DNA of 9,501 nt from CAVYYW01 sp963772845 (GTDB lineage Bacteria; Bacillota; Bacilli; Bacillales; Sporolactobacillaceae), in contig CAVYYW010000019.1 of assembly GCA_963772845.1 (NCBI GenBank), forward strand, positions 1 to 9,501, in the 5' to 3' direction. The translations under genes and the position numbers were made by a program. Below are positions 1-6,236 of the stretch, piece after piece. Under the pieces are notes generated by a model, which saw only the letters and a list, made by a program, of their open reading frames with translations, ran no database searches and was not told the origin of the DNA. Numbering within the stretch: position 1 is the first letter of the stretch; the number at the start of each line of letters is the position of its first letter.

Positions 1-100
1 ATAGATTTTGGGGAGGGAATGGGTTGTATGGAGCGTTCCCAACATACTTTTTAAATGGACTCGGACCGGGTTCATTGTAATAAAAACTTCAGAGGTGAAT

Positions 101-129
101 CTTAAAGAAAGGAGCGGGACCCCGCTCCT
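101..129 (-). terminator. Rho-independent terminator of the aldo/keto reductase gene
   Basis: Read on the minus strand, an 8-bp GC-rich stem (AGGAGCGG pairing with CCGCTCCT; arms 122-129 and 110-117, 4-nt loop) is followed directly by the U-rich run TTTCTTT. It lies 17 bases past the stop codon of the reductase, so it closes that transcript. Bases 1-100 beyond it show no convincing gene on either strand. Confidence 0.75.
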
Positions 130-146
130 AATCTATAATCAGTTAC

Positions 147-1103
147 TTATTCACTTACTGAATGAAGTAGATCTTCAGACCATGCCCAGTCGCTGATCTT
201 GGCAGCGTCCGTGACATGATGGGGTTTGCTTGCCCCGATAATAGCAGATGTAACAGCCGGCTGGTTCAAGACCCAGGAAAGGGCGAACTGGGACAGGCTG
301 ACTCGGTTTTGTTCGGCGAGCGAACGATAGTGATCAACTTTTTTAAAATTCTCGTCGGTGAAATATTTTCTGAGAAGCTTTTCACCATGCGCCGCCCGGC
401 TTTCCGGAGGGGCGTCATTCGGCGTTAAATATTTTCCGGAGAGCATACCTCTGGCCATAGGACTGTAAGCCATGACACCGACATTTTCAGATTCGCAGAA
501 AGGCAGCAGTTCTCGTTCAATTTCTCTGGAAAGCAGATTATACTGAGGCTGCACAGAGATATAGCTGGCGAGATTCAAGCGTTCACTGATTGCATGTGAC
601 TTCATAATTTGCCAGGCTGCATAGTTAGAACAGCCGATGTAGCGCACTTTCCCCTGGTGGACCAGGTCATCCAGTGCCCGCAATGTTTCGTCAAGCGGTG
701 TATTTGGATCAAAATAGTGAACCTGATACAGGTCAATATAATCTGTTTGCAGCCGGTTCAGTGAGTTCTCGACTTCATTCATCAGATGTTTTCTTGAGAG
801 CCCTGACTGATTTTTACCGTGCCCCATTCTGATTCCAGCCTTTGTTGCTAGGACCACATCGTCTCTTTTTCCCTTAAGTGCGCGCCCAATAATTGCTTCC
901 GACTCGCCAGTTCCATAGGGGACTTCTGTATCCTGACCTGTTCCGTAATAGTTAGCGGTGTCGATAAAATTAATGCCCTGATCAATGGCCGTATTTAAAA
1001 TAGTCTCCGAAGCTGCTTCATCAATCCATCTTCCGAAAGCCATGGTCCCCAAGCATAATGAGGAGACCTCAAGCCCCGTTCTACCTAGACGTTGGTATTG
1101 CAT
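147..1103 (-). CDS. Aldo/keto reductase
   Basis: Predicted cytosolic NADPH-dependent oxidoreductase of the aldo/keto reductase superfamily, which reduces aldehydes and ketones on a TIM barrel. Seen in the protein: N-terminal RLGRTGLEVSSLCLGTMAFG, the catalytic tetrad Asp48 and Tyr53 (in FIDTANYYG), Lys88 (in LATKAG) and His129 (in YQVHYFD), then the barrel motifs GCSNYAAWQ, QPQYNLLSR and VMAYSPMARGMLSGKY, and the C-terminal cofactor motif SAIIGASKPHHV. All four catalytic residues are present and the 318-residue length is normal for the family. I chose the ATG at 1103 because GAGGTGA sits 6 bases before it; an in-frame GTG at 1112 would add three residues but overlaps that ribosome site. The gene is monocistronic, with its own terminator, and divergent from yczE. 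The substrate cannot be told from sequence; it most resembles the general AKR11/YajO-like group of bacterial reductases. Confidence 0.93.
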   Translation of the reverse strand: MQYQRLGRTGLEVSSLCLGTMAFGRWIDEAASETILNTAIDQGINFIDTANYYGTGQDTEVPYGTGESEAIIGRALKGKRDDVVLATKAGIRMGHGKNQSGLSRKHLMNEVENSLNRLQTDYIDLYQVHYFDPNTPLDETLRALDDLVHQGKVRYIGCSNYAAWQIMKSHAISERLNLASYISVQPQYNLLSREIERELLPFCESENVGVMAYSPMARGMLSGKYLTPNDAPPESRAAHGEKLLRKYFTDENFKKVDHYRSLAEQNRVSLSQFALSWVLNQPAVTSAIIGASKPHHVTDAAKISDWAWSEDLLHSVSE

Positions 1104-1206
1104 ACCTTTCACCTCAGTTTTATATATTTAAAGAATGCCAGTAAATGCTGTTAGAGTAATTGTGAGCCATTTTATCAGGGGAATCAAGAAAACTGCTGGT
1201 GGTGAT

Positions 1207-1235
1207 TTGAGACATTTAGAATCATAGGATAAAAT
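1207..1235 (+). promoter_or_regulatory. Predicted SigA-type promoter of yczE
   Basis: TTGAGA (1207-1212) and TAAAAT (1230-1235) each match the SigA consensus at five of six positions and are separated by exactly 17 bases. Transcription would start near 1242, about 27 bases before the yczE start codon. This is a pattern match only. Confidence 0.5.
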
Positions 1236-1268
1236 GAGAGGAATTCAACCGGAGAAAGCAGGGAGAGC

Positions 1269-1913
1269 ATGAGACGATTTGGCATACAGGTTCTTTTCTT
1301 TATTGGCGGTCTGATTGTATTCAGCTATGGGATTTCCCAGGCGATTCAGGTAAAGTATCTCGGCATACACCCGTGGGATGTTCTCAATGTGACCTTGTAT
1401 GATAAATTTGGGCTGTCGATCGGCACCTGGAATATAATCATTGGTATGCTGCTGGTCACCGGCTCGTTCTTTTTTGGCAGAAAATACATTCATGTCGGCA
1501 CATTCCTCAATGCTGTGCTTGTCGGGGCGCTTGTTGATTTCTTTCTGTATCTTGATGTCTACCTTCCTTCAGCCTCAACAACAGGCGATGTGCTGCTGCT
1601 GCTGTTTGCTATTTTGCTGATGGGGATTGGCGGGGGGATGTATTCTGCAGCAGGTCTCGGCGCTGGTCCAAGAGACGGATTTATGCTATCGATCTCAGAG
1701 AAACTCGGAACCTCCATCCGAAAGGTGAGGATTATTACAGAGTCTCTGATTCTCGTGATTGGCCTCCTGCTCGGCGGGCCAGTGTTTATTTTTACATTTA
1801 TTTATACATTCATTCAAAGTCCCATCTTTCAATTTTCGTTTCTCCTCTGTACGAAATGGCTGAACCGAATAGCCGTGCCGTCAAACGCTCAGAGTGAAGC
1901 GAAGTCTGGCTAA
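1269..1913 (+). CDS. yczE: YczE-family integral membrane protein
   Basis: A 214-residue polytopic membrane protein of the YczE/YyaS/YitT group. Hydrophobic segments fall at about residues 7-25, 51-70, 77-96, 107-130 and 154-185. Seen motifs are LGIHPWDVLN (31-40) and LGAGPRDGFM (130-139), each followed by a short amphipathic stretch and then a membrane helix. The two halves therefore look like an internal duplication, as is usual in this family. The molecular function is not known; in Bacillus, YczE has been linked to lipopeptide antibiotic production, but nothing here shows that role. GGGAG at 1261-1265 precedes the ATG at a short spacing of 3 bases, so translation may be modest; no better in-frame start is visible. 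It stands alone, with its own promoter and terminator. The family call is firm, the role is open. Confidence 0.85.
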   Translation: MRRFGIQVLFFIGGLIVFSYGISQAIQVKYLGIHPWDVLNVTLYDKFGLSIGTWNIIIGMLLVTGSFFFGRKYIHVGTFLNAVLVGALVDFFLYLDVYLPSASTTGDVLLLLFAILLMGIGGGMYSAAGLGAGPRDGFMLSISEKLGTSIRKVRIITESLILVIGLLLGGPVFIFTFIYTFIQSPIFQFSFLLCTKWLNRIAVPSNAQSEAKSG

Positions 1914-1931
1914 GAAAAGTTACTCCCTGTG

Positions 1932-1959
1932 AAGACCTCTATAATGAGAGGTCTTTTTT
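1932..1959 (+). terminator. Rho-independent terminator of yczE
   Basis: A perfect 9-bp stem (AAGACCTCT with AGAGGTCTT, loop ATAATG at 1941-1946) runs into a string of Ts ending at 1959. It begins 18 bases after the yczE stop codon and is a textbook intrinsic terminator. Confidence 0.9.
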
Positions 1960-2065
1960 GTGGGGGGTTTAGCCAATTAACCATTTAAGGTGCGATTGCT
2001 TTCCGGAAGAGGGCACTGAAAAGTCCCTCGGTGCCGTCATTGCTTGTTGTTTTCGCTCTAGGCTG

Positions 2066-2164
2066 CTCGCTTTCCGCGGGCACGGCCTCAGCTAACTTTG
2101 GCTGAGTTTCTTTGTGCGCCAAAGTGGATCTTCGGACGCGTGCTGGTCCTGTTGGACTTGAAAC
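2066..2164 (+). repeat. Internal module, copy 1 (in element A)
   Basis: First of three recognisable copies of a module that opens with CTCGCTTTCCGC (2066-2077) and closes with GGACTTGAAAC (2154-2164). The similarity to copy 2 continues weakly to about 2205 (ATCCACACC, GAAAAT). It contains the interleaved hairpin-forming pairs CTCAGC/GCTGAG and ACTTTGG/CCAAAGT at 2087-2125. Confidence 0.55.
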
Positions 2165-2227
2165 AGCATCCTTAAATCCACACCCCACAAAGAAAATACG
2201 ATGCCATACCTTGAAAGCGGAAATACC

Positions 2228-2320
2228 CTCGCTTTCCGCAGGCGTTCCGGAAGCCTCCTCGCAAGATACTTTGTGGCTGTGGGGTCTCGCTTGGAACGCT
2301 GATTCTGCAGGACTTGAAAC
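2228..2320 (+). repeat. Internal module, copy 2 (in element A)
   Basis: Direct repeat of copy 1 at an offset of about 156-162 bases: CTCGCTTTCCGC at 2228-2239 and GGACTTGAAAC at 2310-2320, continuing weakly to about 2365 (ATTCACACC, GAAAAT). Its middle, GCCTCCTCGC then GCTGTGGGGTCTCGC, matches the inverted copy in element B better than it matches copy 1. Confidence 0.55.
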
Positions 2321-2574
2321 CACCTTCTCGAATTCACACCGCACGATGAAAATGCAAAGCATTTTCGAGGAGTCTCAGGTATTTCTAGCTTTCATCGGTG
2401 GGCATCTGCATTTTGGAGGAATCTCGCACCTTCCGCTTCAATCAACGCATTTGATGTCCTTAAGTCACTATGGCCATAGATTTTCAGCGGCTAAAATCTG
2501 ATCAGGTGATGTCTCAATTTTCCAGCAGCACAGCCGAGTGAACGTGGTAACCTCTAAGTGGACTTTTTCAGTGG

Positions 2575-2690
2575 CCTAACGCTGATTTCGATGGTGTCCT
2601 AGTTATTTCTACTGTTATGGCATCAAAACGATGCGATGGCCATTTGCTGTGGTTATTTTGTGGCACAATCCTTTAGAAAACGGCGTTAGG
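2575..2690. repeat. 116-bp segment with 15-bp terminal inverted repeats
   Basis: CCTAACGCTGATTTC at 2575-2589 is repeated in inverse at 2676-2690 (GAAAACGGCGTTAGG), with 13 of 15 positions pairing. It starts at the last two bases of element A, so it is either a second small element or a folded RNA/DNA structure. A GCATC-AAAAC-GATGC hairpin lies at 2620-2634. No open frame of note is inside. The following 2691-2769 holds nothing I can recognise apart from GTGACAGGCACC at 2739-2750. Confidence 0.4.
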
Positions 2691-2769
2691 AAAGAAGCAA
2701 CAGCTTATGCACCGTATTCATTCGACATGCTTCGGGGCGTGACAGGCACCATATTCACAAAACGGCTAG

Positions 2770-2798
2770 GGGACAGGTGTTGAGAGGGTTGCTATGAT
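2770..2798 (+). promoter_or_regulatory. Predicted extended -10 promoter of the sigma-factor gene
   Basis: TATGAT at 2793-2798 is preceded by TG one base away (TGCTATGAT), an extended -10, and GGGACA lies 17 bases upstream at 2770-2775 (four of six against TTGACA). Transcription would start near 2805, about 45 bases before the likely start codon, and the transcript would carry the palindrome AGGACGCGTCCT (2820-2831). Confidence 0.4.
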
Positions 2799-2849
2799 CG
2801 CTCTACCGCGGAATACTTGAGGACGCGTCCTTACCTGGATGGATTAATA

Positions 2850-3354
2850 ATGCCGTTTACTGAATGTTCATTTGAAGAGGCTGCTGTGAGCTATGAGCCG
2901 TTAATTAAGAAAATGATTAAGCAATACCGGGATGGAATGACTTATGATGAGGCGTATCAAATGGGGCTGATTGCTTTATGGGAAGCAACTCAAACCTATG
3001 ATTCAGCTAGAGGGTATTTTCCATGCTTATGTTAAATTTCATTTGACACGGACTTTTCTGACGGTTATCCGGAATCGTCAGAAAGATAGTGAACGTCATA
3101 TATGGAATGACACGTTGATTGCAGGTGTTTCTACTTTAGGCGATGACCAGGCTGATCTATTTGTGAAAAACGAAGTGGAGCGATGCAAGACGCTGCTGAC
3201 CCAGCGGGAATATAGCTGGCTGTACTTTACCGTCATCAAAGGTTTTAGGACAGCAGATCTGGCCAATTTGTTCGACGTTTCTCAGCATACCGTCCGATCA
3301 TGGAAAAAGTCAGCTGTGAAAAAACTGCGAGAAAAGCTAAAGGAAAAGGAATAA
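2850..3354 (+). pseudogene. Sigma-70-family RNA polymerase sigma factor, frameshifted
   Basis: A small sigma-70-family protein in two reading frames. Frame one starts at ATG 2850 (GGATGGA 8 bases before) and holds sigma region 2, including LIKKMIKQYRDGMTYDEAYQ and GLIALWEATQTYDSARGYF, before running into a stop at 3035. Frame two picks up exactly there with HAYVKFHLTRTFLTVIRNRQ and continues through a region-4 helix-turn-helix (RTADLANLFDVSQHTVRSWK) to the stop at 3354. One extra nucleotide near TATTTTCC (3015-3022) explains the break; joined, the product would be 167 residues, normal for small sigma factors of the UviA/ECF-like size class. The open frames on both sides are well kept, so the lesion is recent, a sequencing error, or a site of +1 frameshifting (TTT can slip to TTC on the same tRNA). 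It has its own promoter and terminator and no anti-sigma gene beside it. Subfamily and regulon are not identifiable by eye. Confidence 0.75.
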
Positions 3355-3356
3355 AA

Positions 3357-3393
3357 GAAGAAGAAGCGGTGTTCCGCTTCTTCTTTAATTTTT
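3357..3393 (+). terminator. Rho-independent terminator of the sigma-factor gene
   Basis: Arms AAGAAGAAGCGG (3358-3369) and CCGCTTCTTCTT (3374-3385) pair perfectly over 12 bp around a TGTT loop, with one further G-T pair, and are followed by AATTTTTAT. It starts two bases after the stop codon at 3354. An intact terminator here supports the gene being real, or recently real. Confidence 0.9.
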
Positions 3394-3451
3394 ATAACAA
3401 CAGATCGTCTCAAAGCCATGGTGGGGCAACGAGTGGGGTGAGGAAGGAAAA

Positions 3452-3479
3452 AAACGAGACTCCTGAGGGATCTGCGAGA
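3452..3479. repeat. Truncated module fragment next to element B
   Basis: The stretch ACGAGACTCCTGAGGGATCT is the inverse of the GCTGATTCNGCAGG-type end of the internal module, cut off by the left end of element B. It reads as a remnant of an older copy of the same repeat family. Upstream, 3394-3451 shows nothing I can name. Confidence 0.35.
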
Positions 3480-3480
3480 T

Positions 3481-3771
3481 GCCACTGAAAAAGTCCCTCG
3501 ATGTTGTGGTGGTTGCTTTAGATTTAATCAAAAATAGCCGGGTCTGATGCCTGATAATTCAAAGTCTACTGGAATTCTTAAAACTGAGATCCCTTTGCCA
3601 CTAAAGGCCGAGCTGACGGGAAGTTTGAGACGCCTGCGGAATCAGCGTGACCAGGCGAGACCCCACAGCGCAACATTTGCTCTAGGCGCGAGGAGGCTCG
3701 CGGTCCGCCCGCGGCAAGCGAGAACTTCCCAAAGGTCGGCCCGCAGGGCAAAAAGGGACTTTTTTAGTGGC
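3481..3771. repeat. Inverted-repeat-bounded element B, non-coding
   Basis: A 291-bp segment whose ends, GCCACTGAAAAAGTCCC (3481-3497) and GGGACTTTTTTAGTGGC (3755-3771), are inverted repeats with 16 of 17 positions pairing. They are the same sequences that end element A. It carries one inverted copy of the internal module. Frames of 80-100 codons cross it on both strands but are repeat translations without ribosome sites. No target-site duplication is obvious. Confidence 0.6.
3623..3722 (-). repeat. Internal module, copy 3, inverted (in element B)
   Basis: Read on the minus strand this gives TCTCGCTTGCCGCGGGC, GAGCCTCCTCGC, GCTGTGGGGTCTCGCC and CACGCTGATTCCGCAGG in the order found in copy 2 of element A. 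The shared blocks are long enough that common descent, not chance, is the natural reading. Confidence 0.6.
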
Positions 3772-3777
3772 CTCATC

Positions 3778-3814
3778 AGCTCGCGGATCGCCCCCTCGGA
3801 AAGCGAGCTTTTTT
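3778..3814 (+). terminator. Terminator-like hairpin with no assigned gene
   Basis: AGCTCGC (3778-3784) pairs with GCGAGCT (3803-3809) across an 18-base loop and is followed by six Ts. No plus-strand gene ends nearby, as the sigma gene has its own terminator at 3357. The right arm (CGGAAAGCGAG) is also a fragment of the internal module, so this may be a repeat remnant. Bases 3815-3946 are AT-rich with no feature I can support. Confidence 0.3.
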
Positions 3815-3946
3815 CCGACAAAGCCACCATGTTTTTGAAGTCACTATGAAATTCTGTTTCTTTGAGCATTTGAAGCAAAAGCAATTATGAATATGATTCA
3901 ATCATTAAAAAAATATAAATCCGAACAAAATTTTTCATGAATTTAA

Positions 3947-3978
3947 GCTGATTTATTAAGGATCTATATTAAATCAGC
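3947..3978. repeat. AT-rich inverted repeat
   Basis: GCTGATTTA (3947-3955) and TAAATCAGC (3970-3978) form a perfect 9-bp inverted repeat around 14 bases. There is no U-tract right after either arm, so it is a weak terminator candidate at best. Confidence 0.3.
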
Positions 3979-4012
3979 CTCCGAATTGATCAATGAGATG
4001 CTTCAAGAGGGG

Positions 4013-4028
4013 GTGGGAACGTTCCCAC
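4013..4028. repeat. Perfect 16-bp palindrome GTGGGAACGTTCCCAC
   Basis: An uninterrupted palindrome, GTGGGAAC-GTTCCCAC, 26 bases from the 21-bp tandem repeats. Its shape fits a dimeric DNA-binding protein, and it overlaps loosely with a catabolite-repression cre pattern but misses several conserved bases. Function unknown. Confidence 0.55.
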
Positions 4029-4054
4029 GGGAAAGCTATTGTCCAAATTCCGGA

Positions 4055-4138
4055 TTTGTTTGCCACTTCGCGAGGTTTACTTGCCACTTCTGTTGATTTA
4101 TCAGCCACTTCCAGAGGTTTATTTGCAACTTTCCGATA
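4055..4138. repeat. Four tandem 21-bp repeats
   Basis: Four units at 4055, 4076, 4097 and 4118, all exactly 21 bases, share a TTTNNNTGCCACTTC-like core (GCCACTTC at 4062, 4083 and 4104; GCAACTTT at 4125) with variable last bases. Because 21 is a multiple of three, the minus strand reads as a heptapeptide repeat of the type EVANKPL, EVADKST, EVASKPR. That open frame (stop at 3974) has no ribosome site and reaches back into the permease gene, so I regard it as unlikely to be a gene. I recall similar heptad-encoding intergenic repeats from Bacillus, without having checked. Confidence 0.7.
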
Positions 4139-4156
4139 TTTTCCTTTTTTCAAGTT

Positions 4157-4186
4157 AGTCCCACCCGTTTCCAGACGGGCGGGACT
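4157..4186. terminator. Stem-loop after the siderophore permease operon
   Basis: AGTCCCACCCGT and ACGGGCGGGACT form a 12-position stem with one A-C mismatch around a TTCCAG loop, directly after the last permease gene. On the operon strand the following sequence is not U-rich (AACTTG), so it may act as a 3' mRNA-stabilising hairpin or an imperfect terminator. The opposite strand has the slightly better tail GATTATTTTC. Confidence 0.5.
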
Positions 4187-4188
4187 GA

Positions 4189-5196
4189 TTATTTTCTCAA
4201 TAACAAATAGATAAAATAGGGGCCGCCGATCAGAGCTGTTATGATGCCTGCTGGAATTTCGGCTGATGCTAACAGGTTGCGTCCTATGGTGTCGGCGAGC
4301 AGCAGCAGCCACCCGCCGGTCAGGATGGCGATGGGGATCATTAATTGATGGCGGTGTCCCACTAATGTTTTGGCGATATGGGGTGCCATTAAACCAATAA
4401 ACGCGATGCCTCCTGTAACGGATACGGCAGCAGCTGCTAAGGCGACCGCGGCAAGAAGAAGCAGTAATCTTTCCTTTTCAATGTTAAGCCCCATGCCGAC
4501 TGCTGCCGGCTCGCTTAGGTTTAGCAGGTTCAGCTGGCGGGATTTATACAAAGTAAAGGGAAGTAAAATAACTAACCAGGGGACGATTGCCCACACAAAA
4601 GGCCAGTCAGAGCCCCAGATGCTTCCGGCCAGCCATTTTGAAATAAAATCGACTTTTTCACGATCCGCAGAGGAAATCAGGACAATCATTGCACCGGACA
4701 ATGCCATGGAGAAACCGACGCCTGTAAGAACAAGCCTGATAGGCTGCAGCCCGATGTTTTTTTTATAGGAAAAAAGGTAAATAAAAGCCGCTGTCAGGAA
4801 GGCGCCAAAAAACGCAACGACAGGCATCAGATAGACAAAGGTACCGGGATCTGCAGGAATAAATAAGAAAAAAACAGCGACGGCCACACCTGCACCAGAA
4901 TTAATGCCGATGATACCCGGGTCTGCCAGGTCATTTCGTGTGATGCTTTGCAAAATCGTTCCAGAGGCTGCGAGGGCCATACCGGCAAGAAGCGTGATCG
5001 CGATCCGCGGAAGTCTGAGATCATAAAGCACAAATTCTTCTTTAAATGTCCCATAACCAAAAATGGCAGGAATCAGACGGCTATATGATAGTGAGGAAGC
5101 TCCCATCCCCATTCCAATGAAGATGGTCAAAATAATCAAACCGATTAATAGGAAAAGCGTTAACCGCTGCTTTTTAAGCGTGCTGACGTGTATCAT
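4189..5196 (-). CDS. Iron-siderophore ABC transporter permease (FecCD family), second subunit
   Basis: A 335-residue FecCD/BtuC-type permease subunit that with its partner forms the membrane channel for a ferric siderophore. It is highly hydrophobic, with about nine to ten helices starting near residues 12-30. Family signatures seen: YDLRLPRIAITLLAGMALAA (58-77), QSITRNDLADPGIIGINSGA (83-102), the ATPase-coupling segment GGIAFIGLMAPHIAKTLVGH, and the C-terminal EIPAGIITALIGGPYFIYLL, which is close to canonical. Length is normal. It is the last gene of the minus-strand operon: its ATG shares one base with the stop codon of the first permease (TAATG), and AAAGGAGGG lies 8-16 bases before it, so the two are translationally coupled. 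In B. subtilis terms it is nearest in type to YfhA/FhuG; the exact substrate is not readable. Confidence 0.93.
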   Translation of the reverse strand: MIHVSTLKKQRLTLFLLIGLIILTIFIGMGMGASSLSYSRLIPAIFGYGTFKEEFVLYDLRLPRIAITLLAGMALAASGTILQSITRNDLADPGIIGINSGAGVAVAVFFLFIPADPGTFVYLMPVVAFFGAFLTAAFIYLFSYKKNIGLQPIRLVLTGVGFSMALSGAMIVLISSADREKVDFISKWLAGSIWGSDWPFVWAIVPWLVILLPFTLYKSRQLNLLNLSEPAAVGMGLNIEKERLLLLLAAVALAAAAVSVTGGIAFIGLMAPHIAKTLVGHRHQLMIPIAILTGGWLLLLADTIGRNLLASAEIPAGIITALIGGPYFIYLLLRK

Positions 5197-6197
5197 TAGA
5201 GAGCCTTCCCTCCTTTATTAACAATTAAGAGAAAGAAGGGTAAGCCGAGTATGGCGACAATCGCAGCAACCGGTGTTTCATAAGGCGCATTGATCGTCCG
5301 GCCAGCTGTATCGGCGAGTAGCATAAAGGCTCCGCCAACCATGGCTGACATCGGAATGATCGATCGGTAATCGGTTCCAACAAGGGCTCGGACAATATGC
5401 GGAATCATTAATCCGATAAAGGCGAGATTGCCGACAAGGGCGACTGCAGCACCCGCCAGCATAATGATGATGATAAACAGAATCGTTTTGATTTGGGTCG
5501 TTTTTTGACCAAGCCCAATAGCAAGCTCTTGATTCAAACTGAGAATGGTCAGCTGTCTTGAGAGGAGCACGGAGACTAAGATGCCTATTATGATAAAAGG
5601 GGAAATGACCTCAATCTGCGACCATCTGGTGCCGATCATTCCGCCTGCCGTCCACATGGAGACGTCCTTAGAGATCTTGAAATAAATTCCGATTCCTTCT
5701 GCAGCAGCACTAAGGAAAGCGGAGACGGCTGCACCGGCTAAGACCAGCCGAAACGGTGAAAAGCCGCCTTTTTTCACTGAACCGATTCCAATAACAAGTA
5801 AAGCACCAGCCGCTGACCCAATAAAACAGGCAATTAAGATCGCGAAATAATTAGCCGATGGGGCCAGGGCGAGCGTTAACGCCAAGGCCGCGTTTGCTCC
5901 GGCTGTTAAGCCAAGCAGTCCGGGATCAGCTAGGGGATTTCTCGTCAGACCTTGCATAATGGCGCCGGAAATGGCAAGAGCAGACCCGACCAGAATAGCA
6001 GCCGTTTCACGCGGCAGGCGGATTTCCCGAAGCATCAGGGTTTGTTCATTCGAGACATGTGTGGTCAATGCCAGCCAGACGCTCGCCGTTCCGGTACTGG
6101 CTGCACCGAATCTCATTGCAATGATAAAGGAGCCAATTAATATTAATATTCCGGCTATAAATTTATAGAATAGAGATAGCGAAAGAATCTGTTTCAT
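5196..6197 (-). CDS. Iron-siderophore ABC transporter permease (FecCD family), first subunit
   Basis: A FecCD-type permease subunit of 333 residues, first of the pair. Seen motifs: LMLREIRLPRETAAILVGSA, AIMQGLTRNPLADPGLLGLT, GNLAFIGLMIPHIVRALVGT (the loop that contacts the ATPase) and YETPVAAIVAILGLPFFLLI at the C-terminus. I prefer the ATG at 6197: GAGGGT lies about 9 bases before it, whereas the in-frame ATG at 6212 (five residues longer) has no ribosome site. It follows the binding-protein gene after about 40 bases and overlaps the second permease by one base. The two permeases resemble each other only at family level, as usual for heterodimeric siderophore channels (YfiZ-YfhA, FhuB-FhuG types). 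Confidence 0.93.
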   Translation of the reverse strand: MKQILSLSLFYKFIAGILILIGSFIIAMRFGAASTGTASVWLALTTHVSNEQTLMLREIRLPRETAAILVGSALAISGAIMQGLTRNPLADPGLLGLTAGANAALALTLALAPSANYFAILIACFIGSAAGALLVIGIGSVKKGGFSPFRLVLAGAAVSAFLSAAAEGIGIYFKISKDVSMWTAGGMIGTRWSQIEVISPFIIIGILVSVLLSRQLTILSLNQELAIGLGQKTTQIKTILFIIIIMLAGAAVALVGNLAFIGLMIPHIVRALVGTDYRSIIPMSAMVGGAFMLLADTAGRTINAPYETPVAAIVAILGLPFFLLIVNKGGKAL

Positions 6198-6236
6198 TGT
6201 AGGTACCCTCATTTTGAAAAGTTAAGTCAAGTCTTT

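Larger units (their letters stand above)
2011..2576. repeat. Inverted-repeat-bounded element A, non-coding
   Basis: A 566-bp segment whose ends are inverted copies of one sequence: GGGCACTGAAAAGTCC at the left (2011-2026) and GGACTTTTTCAGTGGCC at the right (2560-2576), which pair with one mismatch and one missing A. Inside are two diverged direct copies of a module of about 100 bp. The open frames across it, up to 129 codons, lack convincing ribosome sites and overlap one another on both strands; they are translations of the repeat, not genes. No transposase is present, so if it is mobile it would have to be moved in trans, like a MITE. The module resembles intergenic repeats I recall from many Bacillaceae genomes; that is memory, not a search. 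Confidence 0.6.

Noticed and set aside
15..40. Terminator of a gene left of the window (GGGAA/TTCCC hairpin)
   Set aside because: Only about seven weak pairs around a 12-base loop, and no visible gene end.
1234..1272. 12-codon leader peptide whose stop overlaps the yczE start (ATGA)
   Set aside because: No ribosome site, and its ATG lies over the predicted -10; the overlap is probably chance.
2112..2501. Open frames of 81-129 codons on both strands across element A
   Set aside because: They overlap each other, lack ribosome sites, and their peptide repeats (VSSPAES / VSSPTGP) simply mirror the duplicated DNA module.
2817..3354. Two-part sigma factor of the SigO-RsoA kind
   Set aside because: The frame break is inside region 2, not between regions 2 and 4, and the second frame has no good independent start, so a single split gene fits better.
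3547..3884. Open frames of 100 and 80 codons across element B
   Set aside because: Arg/Ala-rich translations of a GC-rich repeat on both strands, without ribosome sites or domain-like sequence.
4013..4028. Catabolite-repression cre site
   Set aside because: The centre AACGTT fits, but GG and CC replace conserved A/T positions and it is not placed at a promoter.
4055..4138. CRISPR array
   Set aside because: The 21-base units are contiguous, with no unique spacers of 30 or more bases and no cas genes.
3974..4312. 112-codon minus-strand frame with EVANK-type heptads
   Set aside because: It begins inside the permease gene, crosses the stem-loop after the operon and has no ribosome site. The heptads follow from a 21-bp tandem repeat.
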